A stretch of DNA of 64,000 nt from Zingiber officinale (GCF_018446385.1 NC_055996.1:126218532-126282531); one strand, 5' to 3'; shown: positions 24,794 to 36,892, numbered from the stretch's first letter. Numbers and translations: made by a program. The notes: generated by a model from the letters alone, not told the origin.

Positions 24794-26774
24794 ATTGATA
24801 TTAGAGCGGGGTCAATCTAAATTGGGGTGAAATCATCATAAAAGCATTTCGTTTCTTTTTTGAAAAAATATATATTGTTTTTGATGAAAAAAATAATCTT
24901 ATGCCTTTTTCAGATTTTGCATTTTCATTTTTTGGCAAGTCAGAATTGATGTAATAATATCTTTTAACAAATTTTTCATTTTTTATTATTTTTCTCAAAA
25001 TTAGTGTAATATCATTCGAGTTAGTTTTTTAGGTTTATTCTCCCACACTATTAATTTCAAGATAAAGTCTTAGAAATTTTTTCTTATCTATATTTCTTGT
25101 AAGTATATTAATGTGTCATCAAGAAGGATGAAGCATCCACGATCCATTACCATATTACTATACGATCAAGAAAATTTTAACTACTGGAGGTGAGCAATGG
25201 AATGATTCTTAAGAAGTATAAATTTTGACAATTTGTTGATATTAAAAAAACCTTTTTGGTACACAAAGTTGAATAAAAAGTTAACTAAATTAGTCTGTAA
25301 TATTTTATCTAATAATGTTATATGCATATTAAAAAAATACAAGAATGCATATGAGTTTTAGACTCAGTTGATCAAGTTTCACGAGGAGCCGTTGAAGCTA
25401 GAGGATCAAGTCAAAATTGAATCAAGATATAAGTCCAAACTAATAAAAAAAAACTTACAGAATTAGGGGTTACGATTTTGATTAGTATATCCAATTACGT
25501 AAATATCAATATGCATGATAAATTAGAAATTACTTTTTACAGTAAATTATATAATGTTTTGGATGACAAATTAGTTTTAAAAATTTTGAATAATTCTAAA
25601 AATTTAATTAATAATTGAAAAAACTTAATTTATAAATCCAAAATTTTAATTAATAATTCTAAAATTTTAATTAATAATTCTGAAAATAAAATTATTAATA
25701 CTGAAAATTTTATTAAAAAAATTAGGTTTAATTAACTCAACAAATTCAAATTTAAATAATTCAAATGATAAAATTTAAATAATTCAAATGATAAAATGAC
25801 CAAATCAATTTAAATTAATTAATTTTAGATTTTGATCAAGTCAATTAAAAGTTTGATCAAATCTACATCAATTTTGATTTGGTCAAATAAAATATTGACC
25901 AAATTAAGTAACTTAATTAATTCTGGAAATAAGAATATTAATAAAAATTTAAGTAATAAAAAATTAAATTTAAATAATTTCTGGAATTCAAATATTAATT
26001 CAAATAATTCTAAAATTAATAAAAATTCAACTCTAATTAATTATAAAATTAATAAAAATACAAATTTAATTAATTCTAAAAATTTTAAATTAAATAATTT
26101 GAATTTGAAAAATTCAAACTTAATTAAATAAGATAAATCTCAATTTACTAATTCAAATCTTATCCCTAAAAATTTAATTAATAATAATAATTTAATCAAT
26201 TCAAATATTAAGATAAATTTAAATCTAAATTTAAAACTTAAAAATGAAGAATTTTGATCTAGATAAAATTAATAATTTTTTCATAAAATATTTGATAATA
26301 TAGATAATGTCAATCTAGAAATTACTATCTAAAATAAAAATAATTTAAGAAATTTAAAATTAAAAATTAATAAAAAAAACTATTTAAGATAAGATCTTAA
26401 ACACAAATAATTTAACAAATTCAAAATTAATAAAAATTTAAATATTAAAGATAATCTTTTAAAAAAATATAATTTAACCAATTTAATAAATTAAAAATTA
26501 ATAAAAATTAAATATTAAAGATAATATTTCACATAAAGATAATTTAACAAATTCAACCAATTCAAGATTAAAGGGAAATTTAAATCTTAAGTACATTTTT
26601 GTAAAAAAAGAGATAATTTAACCCACTTAATTAATTCAAAATTAAAAACCTAAATTAAAACTTAAACACCTAATTAAACTTAAGTAAATAAAAACTTAAT
26701 TAAACTTAATCAACTAAAGCATGAGTTCTAAAGTTTATTTAATCAAGTAGGACTTGTGATGTATGACAAAGGTT
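24794..26774 (+). pseudogene. Degenerate gag and AT-rich internal region
   Basis: After the primer-binding-like site (24796-24807), 25110-25460 gives broken Copia gag-like words (NFNYWR-like, then LIKFHEEPLKLEDQVKIE) in shifting frames. From about 25560 to 26700 the sequence is built from AATTAATAAAAATT-like words. The apparent 99-aa frame at 25832-26131 is only Asn/Lys/Ile/Leu low complexity and is not called as a gene. Confidence 0.5.
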
Positions 26775-28529
26775 AAAGTCTATAATCAAGTAGGACTTGT
26801 GATGTATGACAAAGGTTAAAGTTAGACTTGTGATTTAACTTATTTACCAAGTGTGCAGGACCGAAAGACTTGATGAGACCTAACACTAGGCTGAAGTCTA
26901 GTTGAAAATTGGTAGCAAAACCTAGATAGGTTGATATATGGCAGGAAGTCCAATTGGGTCTGCGGGATCTGACAACTAGCTGAAGTCTATATGGGGCATA
27001 TGGCAGGAAGACCTGGTGGGTCAAAAGTTGGTAAGTCGACAAATGGTAAGTGAGGTAAGTACTGGAGGAGAATGATCCAGTTAGGACGAGCCCCAATGAG
27101 GCTATAGGCGCTGATCCAACTTATATCCATTTAAAAAATCTAAATTAAGACCATAACTAGATCCTAGTCTTGGCGAGACAGGATCTAAGTCATAAATTGT
27201 TCTTATTTTTAATATGCTAAATTTTATTTTGTAGGATATTTTTTTTGGTATTTGGACTAACGTGTCTTTTATGAAATTGAAGTTGCAAGTTGGCTAGAAA
27301 AAGGATTTTCAGGCATCCCAGAAGGGTCTAGGCACCCGGAGGTCCGAGCACCCGGAGTGGGTCAAGGTGCTTGGATTGGCCCAAACCCAGTTACTCATAC
27401 AGATGAGTTAGCACACTTTGATTGGTCAACACTCGTCAACATTCATGTGCCTGGGAGTGGATAGAAGTGAAGTGGATAGGAATGTAAATGAACCAAACGG
27501 TTCGTGAGCTATTCGGAGCTCGATTCGGTAAAAAGCTCGTTCGAGTTCGTTTGTTTATCTTATCGAGCCGAGCTCGACAGTTTTATCGAGCTGAGCTCGA
27601 GCTTAAGGATATTCGGCTCGTGAGCTCGCGAACATGCTCGTTTATAGGCTCGCGAGCCAAAAAAAATGAGCCTTAAACCGAGCTAAAAAAAACGAGCTCT
27701 AAAACGAGCCTTAAAATGAGCCAAAAAATGAGCTCTAAAATGAGCTAAAAAATGAGCTCTAAAACGAGCCAAAAATGAGCTCTAAACGAGCCCGAAAATG
27801 AGCCCGAGCTAGCTTAACGAGTTAGACTCGTTAACTTTGATAATCGAGCTAATAACGAGCCGAGCTCGAACTGTTCGCGAGCTTGATAATTCTAAAATAA
27901 GCCGAGCTCGAGCCTTGTGATAAAAGCTCGATTCGAGCTCGAGCCTAATACTGTTCGGCTCGGTTCGACTCATTTATATCCCTAGAAGTGGATAGAGCTT
28001 CATCGAGGTGCAGCCACACCAGTGGTCTAGGCACCTAGGGGATGGTCCAGACACCCGGAGGTGGATAATCCAATGACGAAGTAGGGTTAGATAGGCCTCA
28101 GTTCAGGCGCTCAAGGTGGTCCATACACCTGAAAATGTCTATAAATGAGATTCAAACAATAGCCTCAAATATCAATCGACTATGACTTTCATACTCGTGT
28201 GCTACTCTGAAACTTTACTATAATGCCGAAATGCTACTCCGACAATAACACTCAAGTTCCTGCTCTAAGTCGCCAGCATAATTATCTTTATTTACTTGTA
28301 CTTTAAATTCTATATCATTTTGTAATATTTGATCGTTTAGTGGATTGCCTAACGAAATCACTCAGCGAGTGCGGGTCTTGGAGTAGGAGTCGTTGAATGC
28401 TCGAATCAAGTAAAAGAAAAAGTGTTAGGATTGTTTCTTTTCTTTTCCGCTGCGTATTATTTGTTTTCCGAAAAGATAAAAAAAACGACGCATGCTATTC
28501 ACCCCCCTCTAGTACTTTATGACCCTTCA
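26775..28529 (+). repeat. 3' LTR (interrupted by a MITE)
   Basis: It matches the 5' LTR over most of its length, but the TGTTGG start is lost or rearranged: a 44-bp segment near 26745-26820 is duplicated in tandem. It ends CACCCCCCTC then GACCCTTCA. Confidence 0.65.
27477..27984. mobile_element. hAT-type MITE (508 bp), GAGCTCG-rich
   Basis: It begins TAGGAATGTAAATGAACC and ends near TTCGACTCATTTATATCCCTA, with a perfect 8-bp target duplication GAAGTGGA at 27469-27476 and 27985-27992. The interior is packed with GAGCTC/CGAGCC words, many self-complementary. No transposase. Confidence 0.85.
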
Positions 28530-28809
28530 AGTTTTTTCCAAAGTTGACAATATAAGATAGTTTTGACCAAGTCTATCAAGCAAATTGAATATAAATGATC
28601 AAATTGATTAGGTGTGACCAACTTTGGTACATAGACTCTTCGAGTCATTCTTATAAATTGAACATAGTAATAATTATTGGGCAAAAATTAAAAGGGAACC
28701 GCAAATTAATAGAAACATCATATTAGTGCCCCTTTTTCTAAATAGTCAAATGAATGCCTCTTCAGCCCCTTTACACACTCCTCTCATGATTTTATCTCAA
28801 AAATTCCTC

Positions 28810-29475
28810 TGGATTCATTATTATTGTAGAAGCTACCGACTAGCTTCTACAATAGGTAAAAGCTAACAGATAATTACTACACGTTATAGAAGTTACCAGA
28901 TAGCTACTATATATATGTTGTAAAAGTTATATACTAGCTCGAAATACTCAATCATGATTAAATTATATTCATTTGAAATGTAATGTCATGAAGTCTACAT
29001 CGTTTGGTTTGCTTATTAAAATATTATTTTAATTAGATTATTACTTAGAAAAGCAAAATCAAAATTATATAAAATTATGGTTGTAAAAACTAGCAACTAG
29101 CTTTTATATATTGTAAAAGTTAGCAACTAGTTTCTGCACGTTGTAGAAGCTAAATGTTAGATAATATTTATTTAAAATCTAATAAGTGTTTAAAGTCCTA
29201 ATTGTTTATTTTGTTCATTAAAATATTATTTTAATTAAGTTATCACTCAAATAAATAGAATCAAAATAATATAAAACATTATTGTAGAAGCTAGCAACTA
29301 GCTTCTACAATAGCTACTATACGATCGAATGATTAGATAATGTATTGTAAAAGCTAGATGTTAGTTTCTATAATTGTATAAGTTAATTGCTAACTTCTAT
29401 ATGATTGAATGATCAGCTAATATATTGTAGAAGCTACTTGCTAGCTTTTGCAAGTTGTAGAAGCTAGGTGTTAGT
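28810..29475. repeat. Array of AGAAGCTA / TAGCTTCT inverted words
   Basis: About a dozen copies of TGTAGAAGCTA, often paired with TAGCTTCTACA across a few bases so that each pair can form a hairpin. The array is split by the LTR element and continues at 38346-38400. Confidence 0.7.
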
Positions 29476-32400
29476 TGTTGGTGCAACATCTCTCAGGTCA
29501 AGGTTGACCTGGTTGACCAAGCTTGAGTCTTGGTTTGGGTTTCGATGTTTGACAATACAAGGTTGATTGAAGAAGAGTCAAGTAGGTCAAGGATTGACCA
29601 GATACTTGACTGGGAAGTCCTAATTGGGATGTTAGGCGAAGTGAAAGTCCTGGTGAGTGAAGTCAGGCAGCGGAGAAATCCTAGTGAGTGAAGCTAGGTG
29701 AAAGTCCTGGTGAGTGAAGCCAGGCAGAAGAGAAATCCTAGTGAGTGAAGCTAGGTGAAAATCCTAGTGAGTGAAGCTAGGTGAAAGTCCTGGTGAGTGA
29801 AGCCAGACAGAAGAGAAATCCTAGTGAGTGAAGCTAGGTGAAAGTCCTGGTGAGTGAAGCCAGGCAGAAGTGAAGTCCTGGTGAGTGAAGCCAGGCAGAA
29901 AAGAAGTCCTAGTGAGTGAAGCTAGGAAGATTGGAAGTCCTGGTGAGTGAAGCCAGGCACGAGGGAAAATCTAGATGGGTCAAGGTTAACCAGACATAAG
30001 GTGAAAGTCCAAGTAGGTCAAGAGAGTGACCGGATAATTGACATGATGAAGGAAAGTCCAAGTAGGTCAAAGGAATTGATCGGACACTTGGTGAGGAGTC
30101 CTGGCAGGTCAAGGGAGTGACCAAAATGCTAGGCAGGATGTACCAACAGGTCAAGGTTAACCGGATGTTGGTTTGAGAGGCTTGGGACTTGGTTTTGGGC
30201 AAAAACCAAGAGCTGGATCGATCAGTGGATCGATCCAGGCTTTTCCCAGCGCACAGAAAGCCTCTGGATCGATCAGTGGATCGATTGGGACACTGCTGCT
30301 TCGCACGATAAGCGCTGGATCGATGCGTGGATCGATCCAGACGTTTTTCCAGAGCACAGAGGCGCTCTGGATCGATCCGTGGATCGATCCAAAGCCTCCC
30401 CGATCGATTGGGAGTTTTCAAATCGATCGGGATCCGACCGTTGCGTCGTATTTGAGCTGCAGGCGGGCGTCTCCTTCAGTAGCTGATGTGCGTAGATTAT
30501 ATACTCTCTTATGCATATTTTTACGCACATTTACATATTTTGAGCATGCTTGATCTATGCATTTTTATACTTCCAGCTTTCCTTTTAGCATATTTACTCT
30601 TTTGGTTCGGAGATATGCTTTTTGTGTATTTTCTGTACACAGGAGTCGATTTGGTGAAGAATCTACATCTTTGGGCAAGCCTTGGAGGAAATGAAGGGAG
30701 AAAGCACCGGGCTGTGTACCTCACACGGCCCTGCACTGGTATGGAGCTCGGGCCGTATGGAGTTTGGCACCAACAGAAGAGGAAGATGACATGGTCGTGT
30801 GAACTTCGCACGGCCGTGTCAAGATTTGAAGCCAACCAGAGCAGAAGCCTTACATGGCCGTGTGGATCTACACGGCCGTGTGAGGTTTCCAGAGACCAAG
30901 CAGGCTGTGGCCGTGTGCACCACACGACTGTGTAGTATTTCCAGTGAGCAGAAGGGTTCTGGCCGTGTGGAGTCACACGGCCGTGCAGCTTTGGTAGAGA
31001 AGGAACTGGACATGGCCGTGTGAATCTCACACGGCCGTGTCACGGGGCCGTGTGGCGCCCGATTCCCTCCTCTATTTAAACCCTCCTTCATGAATTGAAA
31101 GGGGATCTCTCCCCCTTTGGGAGAAGGCAAGATTTGGTGGTTTCCTCCCAATCTTGGGAGGATTTCTGGGCGATTCAAGGGGAGCTCTTGACGATTTCGG
31201 CTCCGAAGACGAAGCTTCTTCGTAGATAAGTTTTCTCTTTCCCCCTTTTCTTGGTTTCTTGGATTGGGGATTTAAGAAATGCTTGTATTCTTTATTTCTT
31301 CGGGTTTTCTTCCTCGATTCATGGAGTAGATCTTGTATTCTAGGATGAAGGGAGTATTTGTATGATGGATTGATGTAATCTCTTATGGATTTGCCATTTT
31401 CTTGTTTCAATGACATTATCTTGCTTGTATCGATTAGATCTTGAATGATTAATGGTGATTCGTGCTTAATTCTCATTCTTGATTAATTGTTTGGATTTCT
31501 TATGGACTTTGTAAAGATAAACTCTCACTCGATCATCCGAGGGATCCACGTGACAGGTGCAAGCCTGTGTAAGGACGTTTGAGAGATAATCTTGAAGAGG
31601 AAATAGGAATATTCAAGAGAGTAGGATGAATTTTGTGATTAGTTTCTTGTATCTTGATAGATTAATAAGTCGTGGGCTTCTACGTTGATATCCGAGGAAG
31701 GCATAGTAATAGGTGCACTTCTGTGTAAGGATAACATAGGTTCATGTCTAATTAATCCTATTTAGATACATTTCTCAGTTCTTAGCCGGTTGTCTATTGC
31801 AAGAGAGAACCGGCAACTTTCTACATGTTTGGCAATTGAGGGATAAGAATTGGTGAACCATTTACATTCGAGAAATCCTACAAAGAAACCGAAACTCCTA
31901 GAATCTCCCTTTATCATAACCCAAAACACTAAATTCTTGTTTGTTGATCTTTAAGATTAGATTTGTTTACCTTTACTTTGCTTTTGAAACGATTGGATAG
32001 TTGTTTAGCTAATTCGCATTGAGACATTTCTAGTGCTTATTCCAGTCCCTGTGGATACGATAATCTTTTATATTACTTGCGACATTTCCGTACACTTGCG
32101 GAGAGTGAACAGTAGCTCTCCACTGTTTTATCTCAGACCTCTCGCCAGCTCCTCCACAGCGCTCTCAAAGATCAGATCGCCAGTTCTTGAAGGATCTTGG
32201 ATGTTTTCCAAGTCAAGAGGCGGATCAAAGTCAAGAAGAGAAGCTAGGGTTAGGGTTTTCTGTACTCATTGTAAGCTTTGCGCTTGTATTTTGTTTCCCT
32301 TCCCTTTCTTTTTGTATTGAGAGTCTTGTAGGGCTTCTCCACCTTCGGTAGTTACCATAAAGGAGAGTTTTATTAGTGGAGGGTGTGTGAGTAGGTGTGG

Positions 32401-32574
32401 ATCCTTGGATTAGTCACCTCTTGTGAGGTGGATACCAAGTAAACCAACCGTGTTAGCGTTGTATGTTTTTGTTTCTTGTATTTCCGCTGCACATCTTCAA
32501 AGAAACAAGCAACGTCAACCACGAAGCACGCGACGAGCTATTCACCCCCCTCTAGCTACTTTTCGGTCCTAACA
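29476..32574 (+). repeat. 5' LTR with a nested solo LTR
   Basis: About 1.47 kb once the insert 30484-32111 and one TSD copy are removed, against 1.45 kb for the 3' LTR. It contains a hairpin array (29630-30170) and an ATCGATC palindrome array (30210-30430). Confidence 0.85.
30484..32111 (+). mobile_element. Solo LTR of another family (1628 bp), ACACGGCCGTGT-rich
   Basis: It begins TGATGTGCGTAG and ends GGAGAGTGAACA, with a perfect 5-bp target duplication GTAGC at 30479-30483 and 32112-32116. The 3' LTR of the host element lacks it at the equivalent site, which proves insertion. The interior has about ten ACACGGCCGTGT-like palindromes (30715-31060) just upstream of a TATA-like CTATTTAAACCC at about 31071. 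The end segment (TCCCTGTGGATACGATA, ACTTGCGGAG) resembles Ty3/Gypsy LTRs. Confidence 0.9.
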
Positions 32575-32576
32575 AG

Positions 32577-32588
32577 TGGTATCAGAGC
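32577..32588 (+). other. Primer-binding site (initiator Met tRNA)
   Basis: TGGTATCAGAGC, complementary to the 3' end of the plant initiator methionine tRNA, starts 2 bases after the 5' LTR. Confidence 0.9.
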
Positions 32589-32708
32589 AATGTTGCTCTT
32601 CACCGGAATCATCGCCGGAAGGGTCAAGCATAACAAGAAGAGCTAGAGGGTGAAGAAGTTGAAGCAAAATTGTCAAACTCAAAGAAATTCAAAAGCTCAA
32701 CTTCTACA

Positions 32709-34439
32709 ATGGAATTCCGAGATGGGCTCGGATTCGACACGAGGGTGGCTCCACCATACACTTCCACGAGTTTCGATTCTTGGAAATCAAGAATCGAAAA
32801 TTTTCTTATGATGGAGATAGAGCAATGGTTTGCTCTTATGGAAGGCTTGAAGACTCCAACAAACTCAAAGGGCAAAGTTCTCAAGAGGAGCAAGTGGAGC
32901 CAAGAGCAAGTCCAAAGGTGCGAGGCCAATGACAAAGTGACCAAGCTTTTGGTCAATTTATTGCCAAGCACCATCCTTTGCAAAATTGGAGAATTTGAAG
33001 ATGCAAAGGAATTATGGAGTAAATTGGCCAAGCTTCATGAAGAGATCCCCTCCACTGTACAAGAGCAAGAAGAATCCAGAGAGGGTGACTCTTTAGAGCA
33101 AGATCAAGAGGAGGACTCCGAGGTTGAGAGATGCTCAACCTCCGAAGAAGAAGTTCAAGAAGAAGCTTCATCTTCAAGGGAGTGCAATGAAGAGAACAAG
33201 GAGGGAGCATACTCCTTGTTCCATGTACAAGATGATGAAGCCTCCACCTCTAGGATTGAGGGGGAGCAATCCTTTGTGACGCCGGATCAAGAAGAAGAAG
33301 AAGCTTCTACATCTGGGACAAGAGAAGAAGAGGATGAAGTAACTTCCACCTCCACAAGTCAAGCTAAATCAATGGGAGGACAATCATTTGCGGATCAAGA
33401 GGAAGTCTCTACCTCCGAATCCAAAGGAGAAAGTGTCAACCCTACACATGAAGGTATAAATGTTTCAATTAAAAATAAAAATCATATAATATGTTTTGAG
33501 TGTAGGGAAAGTGGGCACTACAAGAGCAAGTGTCCCAACTTGGCCAAGAAGAAGGGTCAAGTGACACAAAAGGGCAAGGAGAAGCCCAAAGAGACCACCC
33601 CCGGGACAAAGAAGAGCAAGGAGCACATTGTGTGCTTCTTGTGTCAACAAAAAGGGCATTACCGAAGTCAATGCTCCAAGGGGAAGAAGATGGTCAAGGC
33701 TCAAGGAGGCACTAGTCAAGGGGGAGCCTCCAAGGTAAAGAAGAAGGTAACATTTATTGAGCCTACCCCTTTACATTATGGTAAAAAGCATGATAGTTCT
33801 AATTGTTATCATCTTAATGCAATTTACCATAAGAATAGAAAGCATGAGGGCATTAAGAAAAAGCATGTGGCCCTACATGCCAAGACTACCCAACCTAAGG
33901 TTAGGAAGGTAGATAAAAATTTAGGCAAGAACACTAAGGATAATAGATACAAGCCCAAGAATAAAAATGCTCATGGATCAAATGAAAAATCAAATACTAA
34001 GGACTTAGTGAGGGAAAATCAAGTCTTGAGGTCAAGACTTGATAAGTTAGAAAAGACCCTAAAAAGATTGAAAAATATCCTATTAGGGCAAAATGAGCAT
34101 AACCTAGGTTTAGGGGTACAAAAGTCATCCAATGGCCATAGAGGTTTGGGATACAAACTCAAAGCTAAAAAGGATGTGCCTAGTTATCATAGGGTTCCAT
34201 ATAGTTATGGAACAAACCCTAAGTCTAGAGGTCAAGTCAAGGATACAAGGGAAGATATCCCTAGAAGTATTTTTGCAACCAAAGTGACTAAGACTTCTAA
34301 GAAGTATAAGAAAGTCACTAACAAGGTCACAAGGGAGGCTATCCCTAGAGTTGACCTAGAAAATGTGACCAGGGCTTCTAAGAAACCAAATAAGGTTACT
34401 AGAAGGTATCTAGGGAAGTTATCCCTAGTGAGTACCTAG
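32709..34439 (+). CDS. Copia-type Gag polyprotein, two zinc knuckles, about 576 aa
   Basis: Structural protein of the element, forming the particle and packaging its RNA. ATG 32709 is chosen because the upstream frame begins only with TTG. The N-terminal part (FDSWKSRIENFLM, then DAKELWSKLAKLHEE) is the UBN2/gag capsid-like domain but short. A long Ser/Glu-rich acidic insert follows (about residues 120-245). Two CCHC knuckles follow: C262, C265, H270, C275 and C309, C312, H317, C322. The C-terminal half is Lys-rich with a coiled coil (ENQVLRSRLDKLEKTLKRL). It ends at a clean stop, after which no pol frame follows. Two knuckles and the acidic spacer are unusual next to the single-knuckle gag at 49033. 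Confidence 0.85.
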   Translation: MEFRDGLGFDTRVAPPYTSTSFDSWKSRIENFLMMEIEQWFALMEGLKTPTNSKGKVLKRSKWSQEQVQRCEANDKVTKLLVNLLPSTILCKIGEFEDAKELWSKLAKLHEEIPSTVQEQEESREGDSLEQDQEEDSEVERCSTSEEEVQEEASSSRECNEENKEGAYSLFHVQDDEASTSRIEGEQSFVTPDQEEEEASTSGTREEEDEVTSTSTSQAKSMGGQSFADQEEVSTSESKGESVNPTHEGINVSIKNKNHIICFECRESGHYKSKCPNLAKKKGQVTQKGKEKPKETTPGTKKSKEHIVCFLCQQKGHYRSQCSKGKKMVKAQGGTSQGGASKVKKKVTFIEPTPLHYGKKHDSSNCYHLNAIYHKNRKHEGIKKKHVALHAKTTQPKVRKVDKNLGKNTKDNRYKPKNKNAHGSNEKSNTKDLVRENQVLRSRLDKLEKTLKRLKNILLGQNEHNLGLGVQKSSNGHRGLGYKLKAKKDVPSYHRVPYSYGTNPKSRGQVKDTREDIPRSIFATKVTKTSKKYKKVTNKVTREAIPRVDLENVTRASKKPNKVTRRYLGKLSLVST

Positions 34440-36892
34440 AGCATCCAAGGAGCACCAATAGGTGCTGGGTTCCTAGGAGCATCTTCTCTACCCCATAGAT
34501 GGGTTAGAGAGTATCAACTCCGATTAGAATGGTAGTTAACTCAACTTTGAGGAAATTGACACTCAAGAAGCATTTTCAAGGTTTTTGTTAACCTTAAAAT
34601 GAAATGGAATTATTATTTACTCCCTGAAAGAGTAAAATGTGCCTAATGGTGGAAAAATTGATTTTATCTTAAAATGGCATAAATTGGGAAAACCTAGAGA
34701 AATGCCAAGTTGGGATTTTGGTATTCTCTTAAAAATTTAAGGCAATCCGGGCCTTGATTTATGTGATTACTCTTGAAGAAAAATGGAATGTGCCAACATT
34801 TGAGGATATGCTTAATTTTTAAGTGACATAAACAAATCAAGAGAAATAGAAATGTCAATTTAGGTTTTGACATTTCTTTGAAGCATTTAGGGCAATCTAG
34901 GTTTAACGTGTTAAGTTAAAACAAGTGGTGTATTTTGAGTTAGCTAAATTGTTAAGGACACTTAGATAAGTAATCTAGGTATATTTTATTTTTGCTAAAC
35001 TTTGTCATGATTGTTTGCCCATTATATGTCATGACATCATGTTTTAGTTTTGTATTTTGCATTCATGAATTATTATGAAAAATACAAAAATACCATGTCA
35101 TGACATTCATACATCATGTAGTTATAGGATATTTTCTTTTGAAAATTATCTCCTTTTGATGTATGCCATAACATAATCATGCATCATGTTTATTTCCTTA
35201 AAATTAAGGACAAATGTTTTTACCAACAAGTGGTATAAACAAATGGCATTTATAAACAAGTGGAATCAACAAGTGACATCTTAGGTGGATGTCTAATATC
35301 TCTAAAATGCCTAGATAGATATGTATGATCCCTAGAATAGGGCAAAACCAAAATCTCACATCTCACAAGGACTATAAGGTGACTTGTATGTGTTTTAGTG
35401 CACATTAGATACAAGTGAGATGTTAGGAAGATGAACAAAACTCAAGATGTTGATTTAGTGTGGTCTTTTGAGTTTTAGGTTCATCAAAACACATAGTTAT
35501 GTGTTTTCCCATCATTGGGAAAGCTAATGTACAAGTCATGTGCATTAAGCCCAAGGAATGTGATGGGATATTGGTTTTGAAAATTATTTTAAAATGCTTT
35601 TGGAAAACCTTGGTGAAGGCTATCTTTTGATAGTAATCACCATTGAATAGTTAGACACAACTTGAAGAAAACGCTAAAATTTTTAGCAAGTTTTCAAACA
35701 TGTGCCAATCTTTGAAACTATGATGTATTTTCATAGAAAACTATTTTTCCATGATAAAGTATGCCCTAAATAATGTCTACACGAAATTTCATGATTTTTG
35801 GATTTTTGTAGAATTTTCTAGGGATTTCTGAAGTTGGCTGAATTTGAAATTCAGCAACTATCAGAGCTCCGATCGATCCATGGATCGATTGGAGTGCCTG
35901 AATCGATCAGTGGATCGATTCAGAAGGCAATTCTCGCGAGCAGAGCTCGCTGGATCGATCTGCCGATCGATCTACACATCCTGAATCGATCAGTGGATCG
36001 ATTCAGAAAGGTTCAATCGATTGGAACCCAACTCCAATCGATCCAAGTTGCTGATTTTGGCTGGGAAGGCCTGATTTCAGCATTTTGAACCTATATTAGT
36101 CTAGGTAACCATTCCAAACCCCTCAAAATATATTTGTATACATAAAAAGGGAGTTTTCATGTTGAAAACAAGGATGAATTGGTTAAGGAAGACTATATTG
36201 AAGTTAGGTTGAGGTTTGTTTCAAAGTTTTGAATATTTGAACCTCACAACTTCAAAATTTGGATTTCCTAAAGGTTTAGGGATTCCAAGTCATTGTTGGT
36301 GCAATGACAGAAGTTACCACCATGTCTTTAGGGGGAGGGACTCTTTAAAGACATGAACACTATTTTTTCATGAACCTTGGAAGGTGGTTAACCTTCTTTT
36401 CAGAAAATGCTCAAGGTTGAGCGTTTGAACTTTAATGGGGATCGGATATCCTCATTGTTCAAGTGGTTTAAGTTAGAAATGCTCTAGGACGGGCATTTGA
36501 CTACATTAATGGGAGAATGTAGGGTTAAGGATAAATGAAGGGTATGAGACTTTCATTGTCGTGTTGATCACACCGAGTGAAGTTGTGAACAACGATGAGC
36601 AACTCTTCAGGGGGAGAGTTTTCAACAAGTGGATTTATTGATGTGTGCCCAAGAATGGGGCATGGTTTGATGTGTGCCAATAGGGGGAGAATGAAAGGAC
36701 TTATGAAAGGGGGTAAGTTAGGTTTTCATTATCTAAGGGGGAGTTTGCCCTCTTAGGGGGAGAATGAAGAGCTTAAGTTATGCTTCCATTACCTAGTGAC
36801 ATGAAGAAGGTTTAGGCTATGAGATTAGCCTAACTTACATGTGGTATTGTAAGTGTTATTATGGTATTGTCAAACATCAAAAACGGGGAGAT
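34440..36892 (+). other. Non-coding internal region of the gag-only element
   Basis: There is no pol frame. The region is AT-rich except for an ATCGATC palindrome cluster at about 35864-36050 and several GGGGGAGA purine tracts (36340-36780). It ends at the purine tract next to the 3' LTR. The size resembles spacer seen in TR-GAG/LARD elements. Confidence 0.6.

Larger units (their letters stand above)
22656..28529 (+). mobile_element. Decayed Copia-type LTR retrotransposon
   Basis: Two related LTRs (22656-24793 and about 26775-28529) flank about 2 kb. Shared blocks include AAAGTTAGACTTGTGATTTA, CAAATGGTAAGTGAG, the CAATCGACTATGACTTTCAT region and the terminal CTATTCACCCCCCT. A primer-binding-like TGATATTAGAGC follows the 5' LTR. 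Flanks AGCTT and AGTTT match at 4 of 5 positions. Only a gag trace remains inside, with no integrase or reverse transcriptase. Each LTR carries a MITE at a different site. Confidence 0.7.

Noticed and set aside
25832-26131. 99-codon open frame
   Set aside because: It encodes only Asn, Lys, Ile, Leu and Ser from an AATTAATAAA-type low-complexity tract.
29630-30170. CRISPR-like array of repeats and spacers
   Set aside because: The units are contiguous hairpin repeats in a plant LTR; there are no unique spacers of constant length and no cas genes.
30157-31178. Several overlapping frames of 66-170 codons on both strands in the LTR
   Set aside because: They follow ATCGATC and ACGGCCGT palindromic repeats that are open in many frames; none resembles a protein.
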